Positions 11,635 to 23,661 of a stretch of DNA of 64,000 nucleotides are shown here, one piece after another (position 1 is the stretch's first letter; each line of letters opens with the position of its first letter). The stretch lies in the NCBI GenBank assembly GCA_026182355.1, contig JAPFBL010000536.1, positions 104,501 through 168,500 on the forward strand, read 5' to 3'. A program made the position numbers and the translations under genes. The notes beneath the pieces were generated by a model. It saw nothing but the letters and a program-made list of their open reading frames with translations, made no database searches and was not told where the DNA came from. This stretch comes from Hermatobates lingyangjiaoensis. Taxonomy: Eukaryota > Arthropoda > Insecta > Hemiptera > Hermatobatidae.

Positions 11635-11995
11635 GTTCAGAATTGAAGATAGGTAGCACACAAAGTAAAGTAGCACACTTACAAACTAAAATTTTCTGGC
11701 AATCTGTCATCAGGAGAAAAGAGAAAGGGAGACCAAGCACGTTGTAGACACAACGGCTAGTGACAGGTTACTATCAAGTGAATATACCATATATATGATC
11801 AAACCACAATATGAAATGGGGAAAAAAGACTAACATCTTCAACCGTTATGTAGATATAATGAGTTCAAAATCAAAGAAGATTAACACACAGAGTAACGAA
11901 ACACATTTACTAACTCAATTTTTCGGGGAATCCGTCTTCAGAAGAAAAAAGAGAGCGAGATGCCGTTGCGGGTGCAACGGCTAGTAATCCTTCTT
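11635..11995. repeat. Family C hammerhead-like repeats, two copies
   Basis: Copies at about 11635-11760 and 11860-11995 both read gtaacacacagagta-like sequence, then actcaatttttcgg, then cttcaggagaaaagag. This is the same order as the left arm at 3965-4110. The first follows a (TA)-rich tract. In the reverse sense each holds a CTGAAGA or CTGATGA box followed by a short stem. Confidence 0.55.
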
Positions 11996-12179
11996 CTTTC
12001 ATTTTGAACTCGTATTTTATCCAGTTTGAATCGTCTTTACGATTTTTTAGTGAAAAAAAAATATATAAAGTTCAAATGTAATAACGCACACTAGTGTGTG
12101 TTTTTAATTTCTCTATGTTATTTTACCTACATTGAACTTTATTTTTTCGCTACAGATAGTGTTTTATCGAAAATTATAT

Positions 12180-12372
12180 ATATTGTTAAATAACGCCCCA
12201 TATTTGGCTTGTATCTGTTTCTTACACAATTTCTCCAGTTTCTGGAATTTCTTCCTCGTCTCTTCATTAAAACTATAAAGCTTATAAAGACGAGGAAGGA
12301 ATTCCGGAAACTGGAGAAATTGTGTAAGAAACAGATACAAGCCAAATATGGGGCATTATTTAACAATATATG
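12180..12372. repeat. Palindrome built from a PLE open-frame 5' end
   Basis: Arms of about 80 bp, with about 30 bp between them, carry the same coding sequence in opposite directions. On the plus strand it reads RKEFRKLEKLCKKQIQAKYG then ALFNNI. A matching segment lies at 33001-33090 and a related one at 20880-21050. The R-K-L-E-K-L..F-N..C-L..L-L-P pattern is that of the PLE N-terminal region. Confidence 0.6.
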
Positions 12373-12496
12373 TTTAAATGAAGGACTACTTCCAACTTTT
12401 ACTTCCAACATCCCTTTCTGGATATTTGTCCTTTCCTGCGCTTTCACCCTTTTAAAATACCAATCTTCCCTCCCACTCTTCTCAACCCCTTACTAG
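12281..12496 (+). pseudogene. PLE N-terminal fragment
   Basis: The frame continues out of the palindrome as FNNICLNEGLLPTFTSNIPF and then [20 protein letters not shown], and stops at 12494-12496. The first half resembles the PLE N-terminus; the second half recurs at 14505-14595 and, inverted, at 49320-49450. It is a dead fragment. Confidence 0.5.
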
Positions 12497-12774
12497 ATGT
12501 TTTTTTTGCATCTAGTGTTTTAGTTGGGTTTTTGACTCTGACGAAGACCGGTTGTTATGGTTGAAAGATCTTAGTCTTGTTCTCCCATTTCATATTGTGG
12601 TTTGATCATTGATACGTATATTTAGCTATAGCAACGTGCATATAGCATCGTACGTGGCTATACGTTTACATGTACGTATGCTATACGTTTATGTAGCTAC
12701 ATGTAATGTATATCAAAGTTATTGGTTATCAGTTGGATTTAATGATTTATTTTAGTAATAAATCTGACTACAAT

Positions 12775-12780
<6 letters not shown>
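12405..12780 (+). repeat. Direct repeat of about 375 bp (partner 14510-14890)
   Basis: Both copies run from catccctttctgg through the family B hammerhead-like motif to a segment with gcatcgtacg..ctatacgttta and gttattggttatcagttgga. They are two copies of one larger element. The B core is at 12538-12566 here and at 14625-14652 in the partner. Confidence 0.65.
12510..12612 (+). ncRNA. Hammerhead-like motif, family B
   Basis: It reads CTGACGA-a-GACC-(loop)-GGTT-GAAAGATC at 12538-12570: core box, one extra base, a four-pair stem with one G-T pair, then GAAA. It is followed by the family 3' region that reads tattgtggtttgatcattga. Family B is the most frequent in the window. Confidence 0.5.
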
Positions 12781-12815
<35 letters not shown>

Positions 12816-12984
12816 TAGTAACAGTTGGTAGCATGTCTTCTGTTAAACATTTATTATTAAAATTTGCAGCAGCTTCTGCCCTTACTAATTTTGTGCTGGT
12901 GGCCTCGATCTTTCAGGCAAATTTCTTTTCATCCGGCTGTAGTTGCCACAGCATCTGTCCAAGAGACATCGTTGTGGTTCGAAT

Positions 12985-13030
12985 ACGAGCTTTCGACAAT
13001 GGAAACAGTGGTCATCATCAGTGATTGTCG
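12985..13030 (-). ncRNA. Hammerhead-like motif remnant
   Basis: The minus strand reads CTGATGA-t-GAC..GTC-GAAAGC, with an interrupted stem between (accactg.. and ..cattgtc). It is close in form to the other families but with a longer, imperfect stem II. Confidence 0.35.
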
Positions 13031-13139
13031 GTGAGAAAGCACTACACTGTGTAGTGTAGGTAACTCCATAGAAGAGATATAATGAATTCGTGGTTTTCAT
13101 TAAAGCCCCAAGGACTACTCCACACAAAAAACAAATCAA

Positions 13140-14150
13140 TTCATTTTCATCAAATAGTCAAGTTACATATATATTTTTTTCTTAAATCCACGATACGGCT
13201 GTAAAAGCAACTCTCTTTGAGTTAATATTTTTCATAATTTCTTGGTGGTTAAAATCAATACTGACATTAATTGGAACTCTTGCATAAAAAAAACAAAGTC
13301 CTAACTAAGTCTCAAGGTAGCTTGTTAATGCAAAAGTAATCTTAAATGGAACTAACTTGGAAAGAAAAGGTAATTAGATAGTGATGGCTTCGAATCGACA
13401 AACCATCATATTAAACATTAACCTGATTTTCAAATCGTTCTACGTTATAAGAAATTACTTTAACTAACGTCAAAACTTATTTAATCACAGTAAGTTATCT
13501 GGAGATTGACAATCGCTATGTGAGTTGTTTCCTTTGAAAATGGTGTAAGTCCATTTTAACAAAAAAATTACGTAACCATAAAAATAAACACAATTTATTG
13601 TGAAATTCTTACTTAAAAAGAAAATCCAAAAAAATCTGTTTAAATTTTCATTGCATTTTTCCAGAAAAAATTCGACAATATTTTCACTGAATTTTAACAT
13701 ATTTTTTTGGAAAATATTTATCGATAAAAAAGGCTTAGTAAATTGTATTCACTTTTATCATTACCTAATTTTTTGTTAAAATGGACTTATGGTGAAAACG
13801 CTCATATAATGGCTACATCATTACCAGTATCGATTTTCAATACTAGAATTTTTAGTAACACTTATTGGTTACAGAAAACTTTCAACGATTAAATAAAAGA
13901 GAAATTCAACATACTTATACATTTTTTAGTTCAATTTCATTTAAAAATTAAACCAATATTTTATTTTTATTATGAGAAAAATTTTAAATATTTTTCTTTT
14001 CCATTTCGAAAAGACTAATAAAAAAGAAAACTAAAACATTTTTGTATTTAAATATAAAAAAATATGGTGGAAATATAATATTAATCTATAGTTAATAAAT
14101 TTCTGCAATATACAATATAGCGTTTAAGCACTATTTCTTCAAATAAAACT
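13140..14150. other. AT-rich DNA with no recognised feature
   Basis: Runs of A and T and chance open frames only. I see no splice-bounded coding segment, terminal repeat or tandem array. Confidence 0.5.
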
Positions 14151-14299
14151 ACTCACCAATAAAAAAAAAAAGAAGGCAGATCTCTTTTCACAATATTGTT
14201 AAAACGTTTGCACATGGCATATGTATGTATACGTACAAATGTATGCATACGTACATATGTACACATACATATCCAAGTATACATATTTTTGCGTGTGTA

Positions 14300-14400
14300 T
14301 GTATATGTTTGGCTTTTTGACTCTGACGAAGACCGCTTGTTACGGTTGAAAGATCTTAGTCTTGTTTTCCCATTTTGATATTTTGGTTTGATCATGTGTA
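14300..14400 (+). ncRNA. Hammerhead-like motif, family B
   Basis: The core ctgacga at 14323-14329 is followed by aGACC..GGTTGAAAGATC at 14330-14355 and by ttttggtttgatcatgtgta. The preceding DNA is a (GTAT/CATA)-rich purine-pyrimidine tract at 14215-14310. Confidence 0.5.
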
Positions 14401-14899
14401 TGTATGTATGAACATGTTCGTATACAAACTCTTTGTATAACATACATATATATGTTTTGCATAAGAGATATAGTATTTTATTCTTTCTTACTGTACTCCT
14501 TTGTTCACCCAAACATCCCTTTCTGGGTATTTGTCCTTTCGTGCGCTTTCACAAAATACCAATCTTCCCTTCCACTCTTCTCAACCCCTCACTAGATGTT
14601 TTCTGCACTAGTGTTTTCTTGACTCTGACGAAGACCGGTTGTTACGGTTGAAAGATCTTAGTCTTGTTCTCCCATTTCATATTGTGATTTGATGTAACAA
14701 ATACATATAGTCTATATAATATACTATATTTAGCTATAGCAACGTGCATATAGCATCGTACGTCGCTATACGTTTACATGGACGTATGCTATACGTGTAT
14801 GTAGCTACATGTAATGTATTATCAAAGTTATTGGTTATCAGTTGGATTTAATGATTTATTTTAGTATAATAAATCTGTCTACAATAATAAATAACTATG

Positions 14900-16420
14900 G
14901 CTAATAATTAAACTTAGAAATAGTCATGGACAGTGGAGCACCGACTATTTTTGCCACCCGAAACGGTCCTAAGAATAAACAGTTCTTGAAGTATACCCAC
15001 TCACTCAAACACATTCAGACATCATCAAAGAGTGCGATTTGCAGAGTGAATTGATGGCACATTCAAACTTCATCAAAAGTGGCACAAATGGGCTCACAGG
15101 GCCTCAATAAGTATAAATCTGTCCACATCTTACAATTAAATTATTTTGATTTAAAAATTTTTTTTTTTATGAAAATCTTATATAAGTTGGTTAACTTATA
15201 AAAGTACTGGTGCTCTCCCTTACGTTGATATGTGAGCTACGTCAACTGTCAGGGTGTTTATTACGAAACTTCTGTTTATAAAATTACTTTAAATGTCATG
15301 ATGTCTTATGAAAATGTTATTAATATTAAATATGCTAAATCAGAAAGACAAAAAAATAATTAAAATGAAAACATAAAACTATTAATATTTCATACCAACA
15401 AACGAAAATGTGAAGTGCAATTGAACACAAAAAAACCAAAGTGCTTCACATTTCTATGAATATATTATAAGAAAGCACCTGATTGACGGAGGTGTTTTCG
15501 GTTGATGGAAGAGTGGAATTAACTTGAGGAGAGTACAGACTGGTAGAGAGTTGAGTAGAGTGCAGATAAAGACTGGCAGAGAGGAAGACAAGGTAGCTTG
15601 CACTAAGACAGGAGACGTTCACTCGATCCAGCAATTTACTGCTCTGGAAAGTATATTTCAGAGTCATTCACTACAATAAATCAATTTTATCACACATCCA
15701 TATTACATTTATTAATTTTAATAATAGTATCACTAATATTACTCGGGGCCACACCTAGGACCCCCCCCCCCCCCACACTGAAAGTTGATAATCTCTTAAC
15801 CTTCAAAATTCTATAAAATCCACAAAATATTTATTTTCATGAAATTACAATCAAAAATGTAAATTTAGACTGCTCTTATTAGTCCTCAGACTTTAATCTT
15901 ATGGCAATACTCGTGGACATATACAAAGAATATTTATATGTTTACATATACAAACAGTCCCAAAGAAAATCAAACATTTTGTAAAAGAAATCGTATAATT
16001 CAAATTATAAAAAAAACTGTTGAATTAAATGGCTACGCAAAAAAATATAAGAAACCATGAAGCCTTTTAAAAACTAGTTCTAAAAAGTTTTTTTTTTTTA
16101 ATTTCAAATATTACAGTTTAAAAATCTATTTAAAAACAGTATTAGATAAATAAAAACAATTGCGACCTCAAAAACTCAATTTGGTATAAAATTTCAGATT
16201 TTTTGTTTGCTTTTATTTTAATTTTTTCTATTTTCTACTTTAACACTTCAAAATGCCGCCTCCTGGCACGTGCTTCCCGGAGTGAACCCCCCCCCCCCCC
16301 CTTTCTATGCCACTGGAATACGGTACTGAATTTAACATGAATTCTTCATTTCACAAAGGGTTCATAATCTCTGTAAAGCTATACCATGATCAGATATGTC
16401 TGTTGGTGCTGAATCAGCCT
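14900..16420. other. AT-rich DNA with two poly(C) runs
   Basis: Two C runs (about 15762-15775 and 16287-16301) are each set in GC-richer borders: ggggccacacctagga before the first and ctttctatgccactg after the second. They may mark the ends of one decayed transposon, but no terminal repeat could be confirmed. No coding segment is recognised. Confidence 0.35.
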
Positions 16421-16426
16421 ATAGAA

Positions 16427-16881
16427 CAGTGTTTCCCAACGTGGGGGGCAAATTTGGTGGTTGGAGGGAGGGGCAATTTGTAAATGGAAAGATTTTCTGA
16501 TTTAAAAGAAATTTATTTTCCAACATGGATGATGCATGGATGATGGATTTGACTAATGTGCAATATCAAGAAGAACTTGCGGAATCGCAAAATGACGAGT
16601 CAGTTAAGGCTTCATTTGATATAAAAGGAGCGATGGCATGGCTTTGTGATGAAACCGAGGCCAAACATCCAAAGACTACTATATGTGCAAGGAAACTTCT
16701 ACTGCCGTTTCCATCCTCATATCTAGCTGAATGTGGCTATAGTGCTGTTAATGATAAACTAATTAAGAAAAGAAGTCGTCTGGACATAACGTAACGTGGA
16801 GATTTAAGATTGAAGCTTACAAAGTTCGAACCAAATATAAAATTTCTGTGTACTAAGCATCAAGCGCAAGGATCGCATTAA
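16427..16881 (+). pseudogene. hAT transposon fragment with transposase C-terminus
   Basis: The block opens with cagtgtttcccaacgtgg, a hAT-type terminal repeat. It then encodes, from 16525, MDDAWMMDL... followed by FPSSYLAECGYSAVNDKL and RSRLDIT, an in-frame stop at 16792-16794, then RGDLRLKLTKFEPNIKFLC, ending at 16881. The F-P-x-x-x-x-A-E-x-G-x-S-A-V-N-D block and the R-L-x-L-x..P-N-I tail are the hAT C-terminal dimerisation region. The stop replaces what should be a lysine. The catalytic core is deleted, so this is an internally deleted, inactive copy. No right terminal repeat was found. Confidence 0.75.
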
Positions 16882-17090
16882 ATTAATTTTGAAAGTTCTG
16901 TTTTAATTTTTTGGATCTCGCTAACTTACTTCCGTTAGTTAAATTAGAATAATAATATAGATATAAAGCTGATTCGCTTATTTTTGGAGCTTATTGGAAC
17001 GTATCCTCCACTTTAAGAGGAGTGCTTCTGAATTTATACAGATTGACAGTTATAATGAAGTATTGAGTAGTTGTATGATGATTTAGTTTT

Positions 17091-17311
17091 TTAAATTGTG
17101 AAGAATACCTCCAGTCCGAGAAGGAAGAGAAGTGCGAGGAGGAGGGGCACTGCGAGGGTGAGGAGGGAGGGCAGGGAGGTGAAGTGACTGCGGAAGGCGA
17201 CGGGGAAGCTGAGATCGAGGAGCGCGGCCAACCCTCTTGTGGCGAGGCAGAGCTGCGCCACTCCTTCAAGAAGTCCCAGCCAGTCGAAGACGGCCACCAC
17301 CACCTCGCCTC
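17091..17311 (-). CDS. Membrane protein gene, exon 2
   Basis: It follows a pyrimidine-rich acceptor and encodes GEVVVAVFDWLGLLEGVAQ.. to ..LLFLLGLEVFFTI and a stop. It holds two hydrophobic stretches. Confidence 0.5.
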
Positions 17312-20300
17312 CTGGGGACAGACGCAAACACCAAGTAGTCCAGTCTCAAAACGTATAACATATCATACCTACATACTCCATACATATTACAGAAATCACC
17401 ATAGAGTCAATAAAAAAAAAGTGAAAAAAGTTCTTAGGCCTTTTGATGTTCCTCGTTTGAGTTTGAGGTACCACATTGTCAAAGAACTTATTTGATCTTT
17501 ATAAAAAGTTATTTTATCTTCGGCAATGATAACATCGAAAGGCTTTTCAATTTCTTAAATTTTCTGCCGAAAACAATCAATGTGAACGGCTGTATAATAA
17601 ACCAAACATACTCCAACATCGTTGAAAAAAGTTCAAAAGGACTTCTGCAAAACCTCAAAACATGTAAATCCGCCAAAATCTTAACATTGAATTTTTTTTC
17701 ATTATCACTATACTTTACTTATAGTAAAATAAGAATAAATATTAACAATAATAAGTAAAGTGAAAAGTTGAACCAGTGGGTTTCATTCTTTACCCATCTG
17801 CATCGAAGTTATTGTGTAATCTCTTATTTGTAAACAAATCAATAATCACGTTTGTAGTTGTATATTTGTAAGTAAAGATGTTAAAAAAAATAATACCCAT
17901 TTATTGAAAAAATAACAAAAATCAATTTCAATTAATATTATTCACAATAATTATTAAACTGGATATTGGCGTTAGTGGTGGATATTGGCCATCTGGTGCC
18001 CTCAGATGGCCGATATTTACTCGTATATTTTCTTCAATCATTTTATCATTTTAAATGTATAGTCTTTTATTTACTAGTATGTTTTTTCTTTGTTTTTCGT
18101 TATTTCTTTGCTTTTAACCTTGTTTTTTTCACTTTTCTCATTTCTCCGTTAAGCCATACATGACAGTATTCTTAAAGAAACATGTATATGCTCTTATATT
18201 TTCATCTTAGGGTTAGTCCTATCAGTTGTATGTAGTATTGTCTTTAACTTAATATTTTATTCTATATAGTCCACTTTGCTCCAACTTATTGTTTTTGTCA
18301 CCCATTATTTCAGTCATCCATATTATTTTTTTATGCCATATTTAGTTATTTTACTTTATTTTTACGATATTTCCAACAATTTCTGTAGTACAATATATAA
18401 TATCACTTCATTAAAAAAGTTTGATATCACGAGCTAAAAAATTCTCAGTATAATTTCTAGAAGTATGATATAGAGATTAAAGCTTTCATTTAAATGTATT
18501 ATAGTATATTACTATATTGTATTATGGTATAGTGTAATTATATTGCAATATAATTAATCAGAAGCATAACCTAAAAAAAAAACTAGTTCACGATATTGTT
18601 GAATAGCAAAATCATTTCTTTTAGAAAACAGTCAATATTATACCTGCTAAAATATAGGTAATTAAATTTTTAGGAAAGGGTTTTTGTTTAATAGACAACC
18701 TTTTGTCATCAAAGGTTTATTTCATTATTAATTTAAGCATACTTGTGATCGGGATGCCGTGACTTACTGTGGAGTTCATGGATATTTATCAAACCCCAAC
18801 TCTCTTACACCAATAGCGTTAGAAATTTAATACAATGCTTGACATGATTGAAATGTCAAGGACTTATAAAAATGTAAAGTTAAAAAGTGGATAAATTTCT
18901 AATAGGTAATTACACTTTTTGAATGTAATGTATACTTTGATGTTTTTTTTTTAAATTCTCTCTCTAATCTTCTGAAAGTATGTTCTTTCATGAATTTTTG
19001 GCATTTATCATATAGAATACAAATTCAATATCGAAGCACACACACGCGCACATACATACACCATACAAATTAGAAAAATCACCATAAAATAAAAAAAATA
19101 AATAAAAAAGTTCTTAGGCCTTTCGATGTTCCTCATTGTCTAAGATCAATGATGAGTTTGAGGTACCACATTGTCAATTTAATCTTTAGAAAAAGTTATT
19201 TTATCTTCGGCAATAAGCTATCTCAAAAGGGTTTTCAATTTTTTAATTTTTCTACTGAATTCGTGTAAATTAATTGTATAGGTATATTGGATGATCGGAA
19301 ATACACTGAAGAACAACAGTCATCACTTTATGTGTTCCTTACATAAGTTGTAAGAGTTTTAAGTGTTTAGGTTTATAGGATTTAAACTACTTTTCTCACC
19401 AACATTTCGACATGAGCAAATAAATATCTATCACACTTTTCACCCATTTAACTTACTAATAAATAAGCTAATGCACAAGTCAAACCATTCCAAGAAGTAT
19501 TCCTAGATTTTTGAATTTAAAAAAAAAAAATTTTTTAATTAAAGCAGATAATAAAAGTTATAAATAACTAATTTTAATGCCTTTAAATTAATAAATAATT
19601 GTGTGTTGATAAAAATAAATTTATTAAAATTTGAAATACTTAAACAAGAGAAAACTGAACCCTAGGACGTGATGGTTAGTTTTTCACGACTAGACATTTA
19701 TTTAATGATTAACTTGAATAAACATAACCCCATTTCACATTTTAAACAGTATATCAAACAAAAACATTGTTAGAAAAGGCAAAAATAAAGTTGAAAAACG
19801 ATTTAAGGAATACTATTAAATAAACCATATGGTTAGCAAATCACCTTTTTTAATTACATTTTTTTTGGATTTTAAGTAATTTAGTTGTCAAATATTAGAA
19901 ATAAAATTGAAAAACCGTATATTACAATTATGGTTACTTATTATAATACTTATTGCCGTTTATCATGGTTCATCATTCAGTTTTGGCAACATATTTCATC
20001 TAAAAACTAACACTTCGAACAAACATTTGAAGTGCTCAAATGCAGTATGAATTGCTTAAAATTCTTCAACTATGAATTATGAACTATATTATGAATATAT
20101 TATGAACTATAAATATGAATGTATGAATGAACATATTATAATTCATAATATATATATATAAAGATTTCACATAAACACGTGAAATAACAATCAATGATCA
20201 AACCACAATAAGAAATGGGAAAACAATTTCTTATTGTGGTTTGATCATATATATATATATATATATATAACAAACGTTTAAAAGAAAAAAACACGTAGAA

Positions 20301-21733
20301 AAAACCATTAAACTCACTTCAATATTTCGACTTTGTCGTCATGGGGAGAAGAAGAAGTTTCCTTTTTGATCGTTTGGGAAACAACAACGGTTTGATAAAT
20401 ATTTCAAACTTCAGTATTCTAGCAATAAGGTTGATAAGTATTCAAACTTTAAGTTGGTAGAACTAATCGCTTGATTAGTTTCCTAATGGAGTGTTTCTTA
20501 TTATATATAAATATATAAGTTATAGTATATTTGACGGTTTAGGTTTTAGGACTGAAACTACTACATATATGTATATATGATCAAACCACAATATGAACTG
20601 GGAAAAGAAGACTAAGATCTTTTAACCGTAACAAGCGGTCTTCGTCAGAGTCAAAAACCCAACTGAGAGTTGGGTTTTTTTCTCAGTTGGGTTTTTGACC
20701 CTGACGAAAACCGCTTGTTATGGTTGAAAGATCTTAGTCTTGTTTTCCCATTTCATAAAGTGGTTTCACCATTGATTGTTATTTCACTTGTTTATGTGAA
20801 ATCTTTTTATATATGTATATACTTATACCTGATATATATATATTAGTATACTTAGACAGCAGTCTCTCAGATAGACAGGTTTCGTTGAACACGATAGAGT
20901 ATTCCCTATGGAGAATTTTCCTTGCAACTTTTTCCAGTTTACGAAAGATCCTTTTTTCGTTGTTAGAACAACGAAAAAAGAATCTTTTGCAAACTGGAAA
21001 AAGTTGCAAGGAAAATTCTCCATAGGGAATACTCTATCGTGTTCAACGAAACCTATATACGTATATATACTCTAAATAATCACAATAAACACGTGTTGAA
21101 AACTAATGAAAGTATCAACCATAAGGAAAAAGTAAAAAATCCAGAATATATGCTCTGATCCACAGAGACATTTCCTCAGATGACATAAATTTGAAAGGCC
21201 TCAGAGCATATTTTCTCGGTTTTTACTTTTTCCTTGAGGCTTATACTTTCATATATATATATATATTAAGAAATAGCGAGCAAACTGGCTTAAGTACAAT
21301 GATGAATTTTAATCCAAGTTGTTTCAGGTTAGTCTTTAAGTTTATATGTTATTTTTTTAGCAAAATATTAAGTTTCGAAGGAATATTATAAATGTATAGC
21401 ACCACAGTACTATTGTAATTGTGGGTCTTGTTTTCAATAAGTTAGAAGGATATAGTGGCCAAAACATGCAGGGTTGACGAAAGTAGAACCATACATCAGA
21501 AAGATTGTGACAATCAAAAGGCCTGATTGTTTGTAATATATAAATAGCTGTTTATATTATCTGTTTATATATAAGACTATAAATAGGTACTAACGGAAGG
21601 AGGTGAGGGTGGTGAAGGCGGCGAGGACGAGAGCCAAGGAGACGTGGACGGGCCCATGGGAGCGGACCAGCAAGGATACGACCAGGAGGCAGGCCAAACT
21701 GAGCTTGGGTAGGAGGGCACACAACCCTCCCAT
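17091..21733 (-). CDS. Probable two-exon 119-residue integral membrane protein
   Basis: Exon 1 is 21733-21595 (ATG at 21733, 139 bases, donor gttagt). Exon 2 is 17311-17091 (acceptor after tctgtccccag, stop TAA at 17093-17091). Phases agree: 1 base plus 2 bases make an Arg codon. The product has 119 residues and is strongly hydrophobic. One segment follows the start (LSLACLLVVSLLV), another is VSLALVLAAFTTLTSF, and in exon 2 there are further ones around GLLEGVAQLCLATRGLAALL and LLTLAVPLLLALLFLLGLE, so three or four membrane spans. Both exons are GC-rich islands in AT-rich DNA, which supports coding. The family is not recognised. A donor-like GAG|gtattc near 17107 means that the C-terminus could instead continue in a further exon. 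Confidence 0.5.
17330..17580 (+). repeat. Dispersed repeat of about 240 bp (partner 19030-19265)
   Basis: Both copies contain aaaagttcttaggcctt, then gatgttcctc, then gagtttgaggtaccacattg, and later ttattttatcttcggcaat. They are in the same orientation, about 1.7 kb apart, inside the intron of the membrane protein gene. The class is unknown. Confidence 0.6.
17880..19020. other. Intron DNA with no recognised feature
   Basis: AT-rich, with no splice-bounded reading frame or structured repeat seen. The same holds for 19270-20150. Confidence 0.45.
20160..20255. repeat. Truncated family B foldback between TA tracts
   Basis: It begins with the family B end (aaagatttcacataaacacg), runs to gatcaaaccacaataagaaa, then turns back as tttcttattgtggtttgatc. 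It is flanked by TA tracts (20148-20160 and 20248-20267). The hammerhead core itself is not included. Confidence 0.65.
20570..20805. repeat. Family B hammerhead-like foldback
   Basis: The left arm is a minus-strand copy (core tcgtcag at 20642-20648) and the right arm a plus-strand copy (core ctgacga at 20701-20707), joined by a short spacer with two copies of gttgggttttt. The right arm ends with the stem-loop tttcac..gtgaaatc. (TA)-rich sequence borders it on both sides. Confidence 0.7.
20870..21055. repeat. Near-perfect palindrome with PLE N-terminal coding
   Basis: Arms of roughly 85 bp (20876-20960 and 20968-21054) around a few central bases. On the minus strand it encodes RKLEKVARKILHREYSIVFN then ETCLSERLLSKYTN, the PLE N-terminal pattern also seen at 12281 and 33001. 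The arm similarity is almost complete, suggesting a fairly recent event. Confidence 0.65.
21100..21255. repeat. Inverted repeat, family unknown
   Basis: gaaagtatcaaccataagga on the left pairs with tccttgaggcttatactttc on the right. Between them tatgctctgatccacagag opposes ctcagagcata. (TA)n follows at 21249-21265. Confidence 0.5.
21595..21733 (-). CDS. Membrane protein gene, exon 1
   Basis: It starts MGGLCALLPKLSLACLLVVS and ends at TLTSF plus one base, before the donor gttagt. It contains two hydrophobic segments and is GC-rich compared with its surroundings. Confidence 0.5.
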
Positions 21734-22219
21734 CACGAGCCCTACTGCCCCTTTATCGACCTAGCCTTGTGCGGCTTCAAGTCTAATTCCATTACTTACC
21801 GCTCCAACTCCTATGTACTCCATTCCATTCATCTCTAGTAGTTAGTTTGCCTTGTTTTTATCATGGCCTTAACATGTCAATATTGCAAGAAGCGTTGAGG
21901 CTAGTTATTTCAAATGTTTCAACAATACGATACATTCCCCTTCTGATAAATCTCAAATCTGATCTTTACAAACATTGGACGCACTCAAAGTCAATGTCTG
22001 CACAAATAGTTTATTCAAATATATCTTATAAACTTGAGTTATTTGGTAGCCGCAGTTAAAAGGAATACTACTTTTTAACACATATGATGATATCGAAACA
22101 GTCGCAGCCCAGCCTAGATATCGATATAAATACTCCCTTAAGTTAAGTACAACTTTCAATTAAACAAGCCTCTACTCTCCTTTGCCTGTAAGTTATACTT
22201 CCATTCCTCAAGGTCGTAG

Positions 22220-22534
22220 TACAGGGCCAGGTTAGCTCAGTGGTTCATGTACTCGCCTTTGGGCTGGTAGTCTGGTGTTCGATCCCCACTTGGTCCTCAA
22301 TTCATTCACGCGGGGGTGATAAATCTGAGTACGTCAACCATCGGAGAGGACATTAAGCCATCGGTCCCGAGCCTGTACGATGTCAGGTACTGGTTAAAGA
22401 TCTCTACTCGAAATGCCCTTGAGTTAGGCAAAATTTAGGACTCTCAATGTAGAATCACCGATCAAACAAAAAGTCGATAAACGGCTAACATTATCACCAG
22501 TTAAGGGATTGGTTTAAAAATAAAAATAAAAAAA
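22220..22534 (+). repeat. Full-length tRNA-derived SINE with 10-bp target duplication
   Basis: Box A-like gttagctcagtgg is at 22231-22243 and box B-like ggtgttcgatcccc at about 22273-22286. The body carries cattaagccatcggtcccga, and an A-rich tail (taaaaataaaaataaaa..) ends at 22534. The 10-bp sequence aaggtcgtag flanks it at 22210-22219 and 22535-22544. This is the best-preserved member of the family in the window. Confidence 0.85.
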
Positions 22535-23338
22535 AAGGTCGTAGCAATGATTTTTGGACAACTAGCTGTGATTGCATATGCCAGTTTCTCAAGAGAGGGT
22601 AATAAAATTCCATAACAAATAACCACGTCAAGTATGTCAACTAAATAATGTTGATTTCCCAGTTATGGATTCAGTTACTATGTACTATACACTCATATTG
22701 CAAACATAAACAATTCCTATTATAATTGTTTTAGACAAAACCCATTGATAATGTTTTTAGACTGAAGAGCTGTGTGAAATTTAGCGTCTATCACTAAATA
22801 ACTAAAGTTGGCTGTAGTTAAAGGTGAATGGTAATGTAGTGGTTGAAGTTAATAGGAGACCAGCGAGTGAGATTAGGAGGGGTAATGTGGTGTGTGTGTA
22901 TGAGCACGCGCATTGAGCACCCATACCTATACTCTCCTTCAAGTCTCATCGCACTGTGTTGTCCTCATCCACCGCTATTTTATAAAGCCTTCCTGATGCG
23001 TATTACAAGAAATGAATGAGTCAAAAGCAAACTAGCAGGCATTTACATTCTATTGAATTTTCATTCATTCTATTGATTATCGTCACATAAAATTCCAAAT
23101 ATTTATTTATTCAAACAATAGTTTCTATTCAGCCTTTATTTCCTTAATCTTCTAATCAAACGTAATTATTGATTTGATAAACTTTTTGGCGAAGATAATG
23201 ATTCACCCAAGGTAAATGCTTTAGCCCAAAATAATAAATATTTTATTACCTCAGATTTTTATATTACAAATTTATGAAGAAATACAAAATGATAAATTAT
23301 ATAAATATATTATCTAAGATTGGTGGTCAGATGATGAT

Positions 23339-23661
23339 TTAGAAAGTTGAAAGCATGGCTGGGTGAGAGAAAGCCCGCCTGTAGGCGGCAGCGTAGGCCG
23401 TGTGCTCAGGGTCGAGGTAAGGTGGGGCAGCGATGGCCGGACGCGTCGATATGATATCGTACTGGGTGATCCGGCCAGGAGGAGAGTTAGCAGGCAGGTT
23501 GCCCGCTCCGTTGGCCGTCGTCCTCAGCGCCACGACTCCAGTCATGAGCAGGGCGAAGAGGCTGGCAGTGAGGGCCTTGCCGGCGATGGCGGCTAGAAGA
23601 GCGAAGCCTACTGCCAAGGCGGTCCCCACTGAGTAGTACCAACCGGTCTTGGATCGCCTGC
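23339..23661 (-). CDS. Osiris gene exon 3 (membrane segment and tail)
   Basis: The acceptor follows tgtttgtgtgcag. It encodes RRSKTGWYYS, the hydrophobic segment, the QYDII motif and the C-terminus AMLSTF. It is markedly GC-rich. Confidence 0.75.

Noticed and set aside
14215..14310. Purine-pyrimidine tract with acgtacat-like alternation as a CRISPR or regulatory array
   Set aside because: It is irregular (GTAT/CATA)-type simple sequence without spacers of fixed length.
17184..17495. Plus-strand 103-codon frame at 17.2 kb
   Set aside because: It is antisense to the GC-rich membrane-protein exon and continues into a dispersed repeat; the minus-strand frame has a proper acceptor and phase.
23363..23636. 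Plus-strand open frames in the GC-rich stretch at 23.4 kb
   Set aside because: They are shadows of the Osiris exon 3 on the other strand, which has correct splice phase and a domain match.
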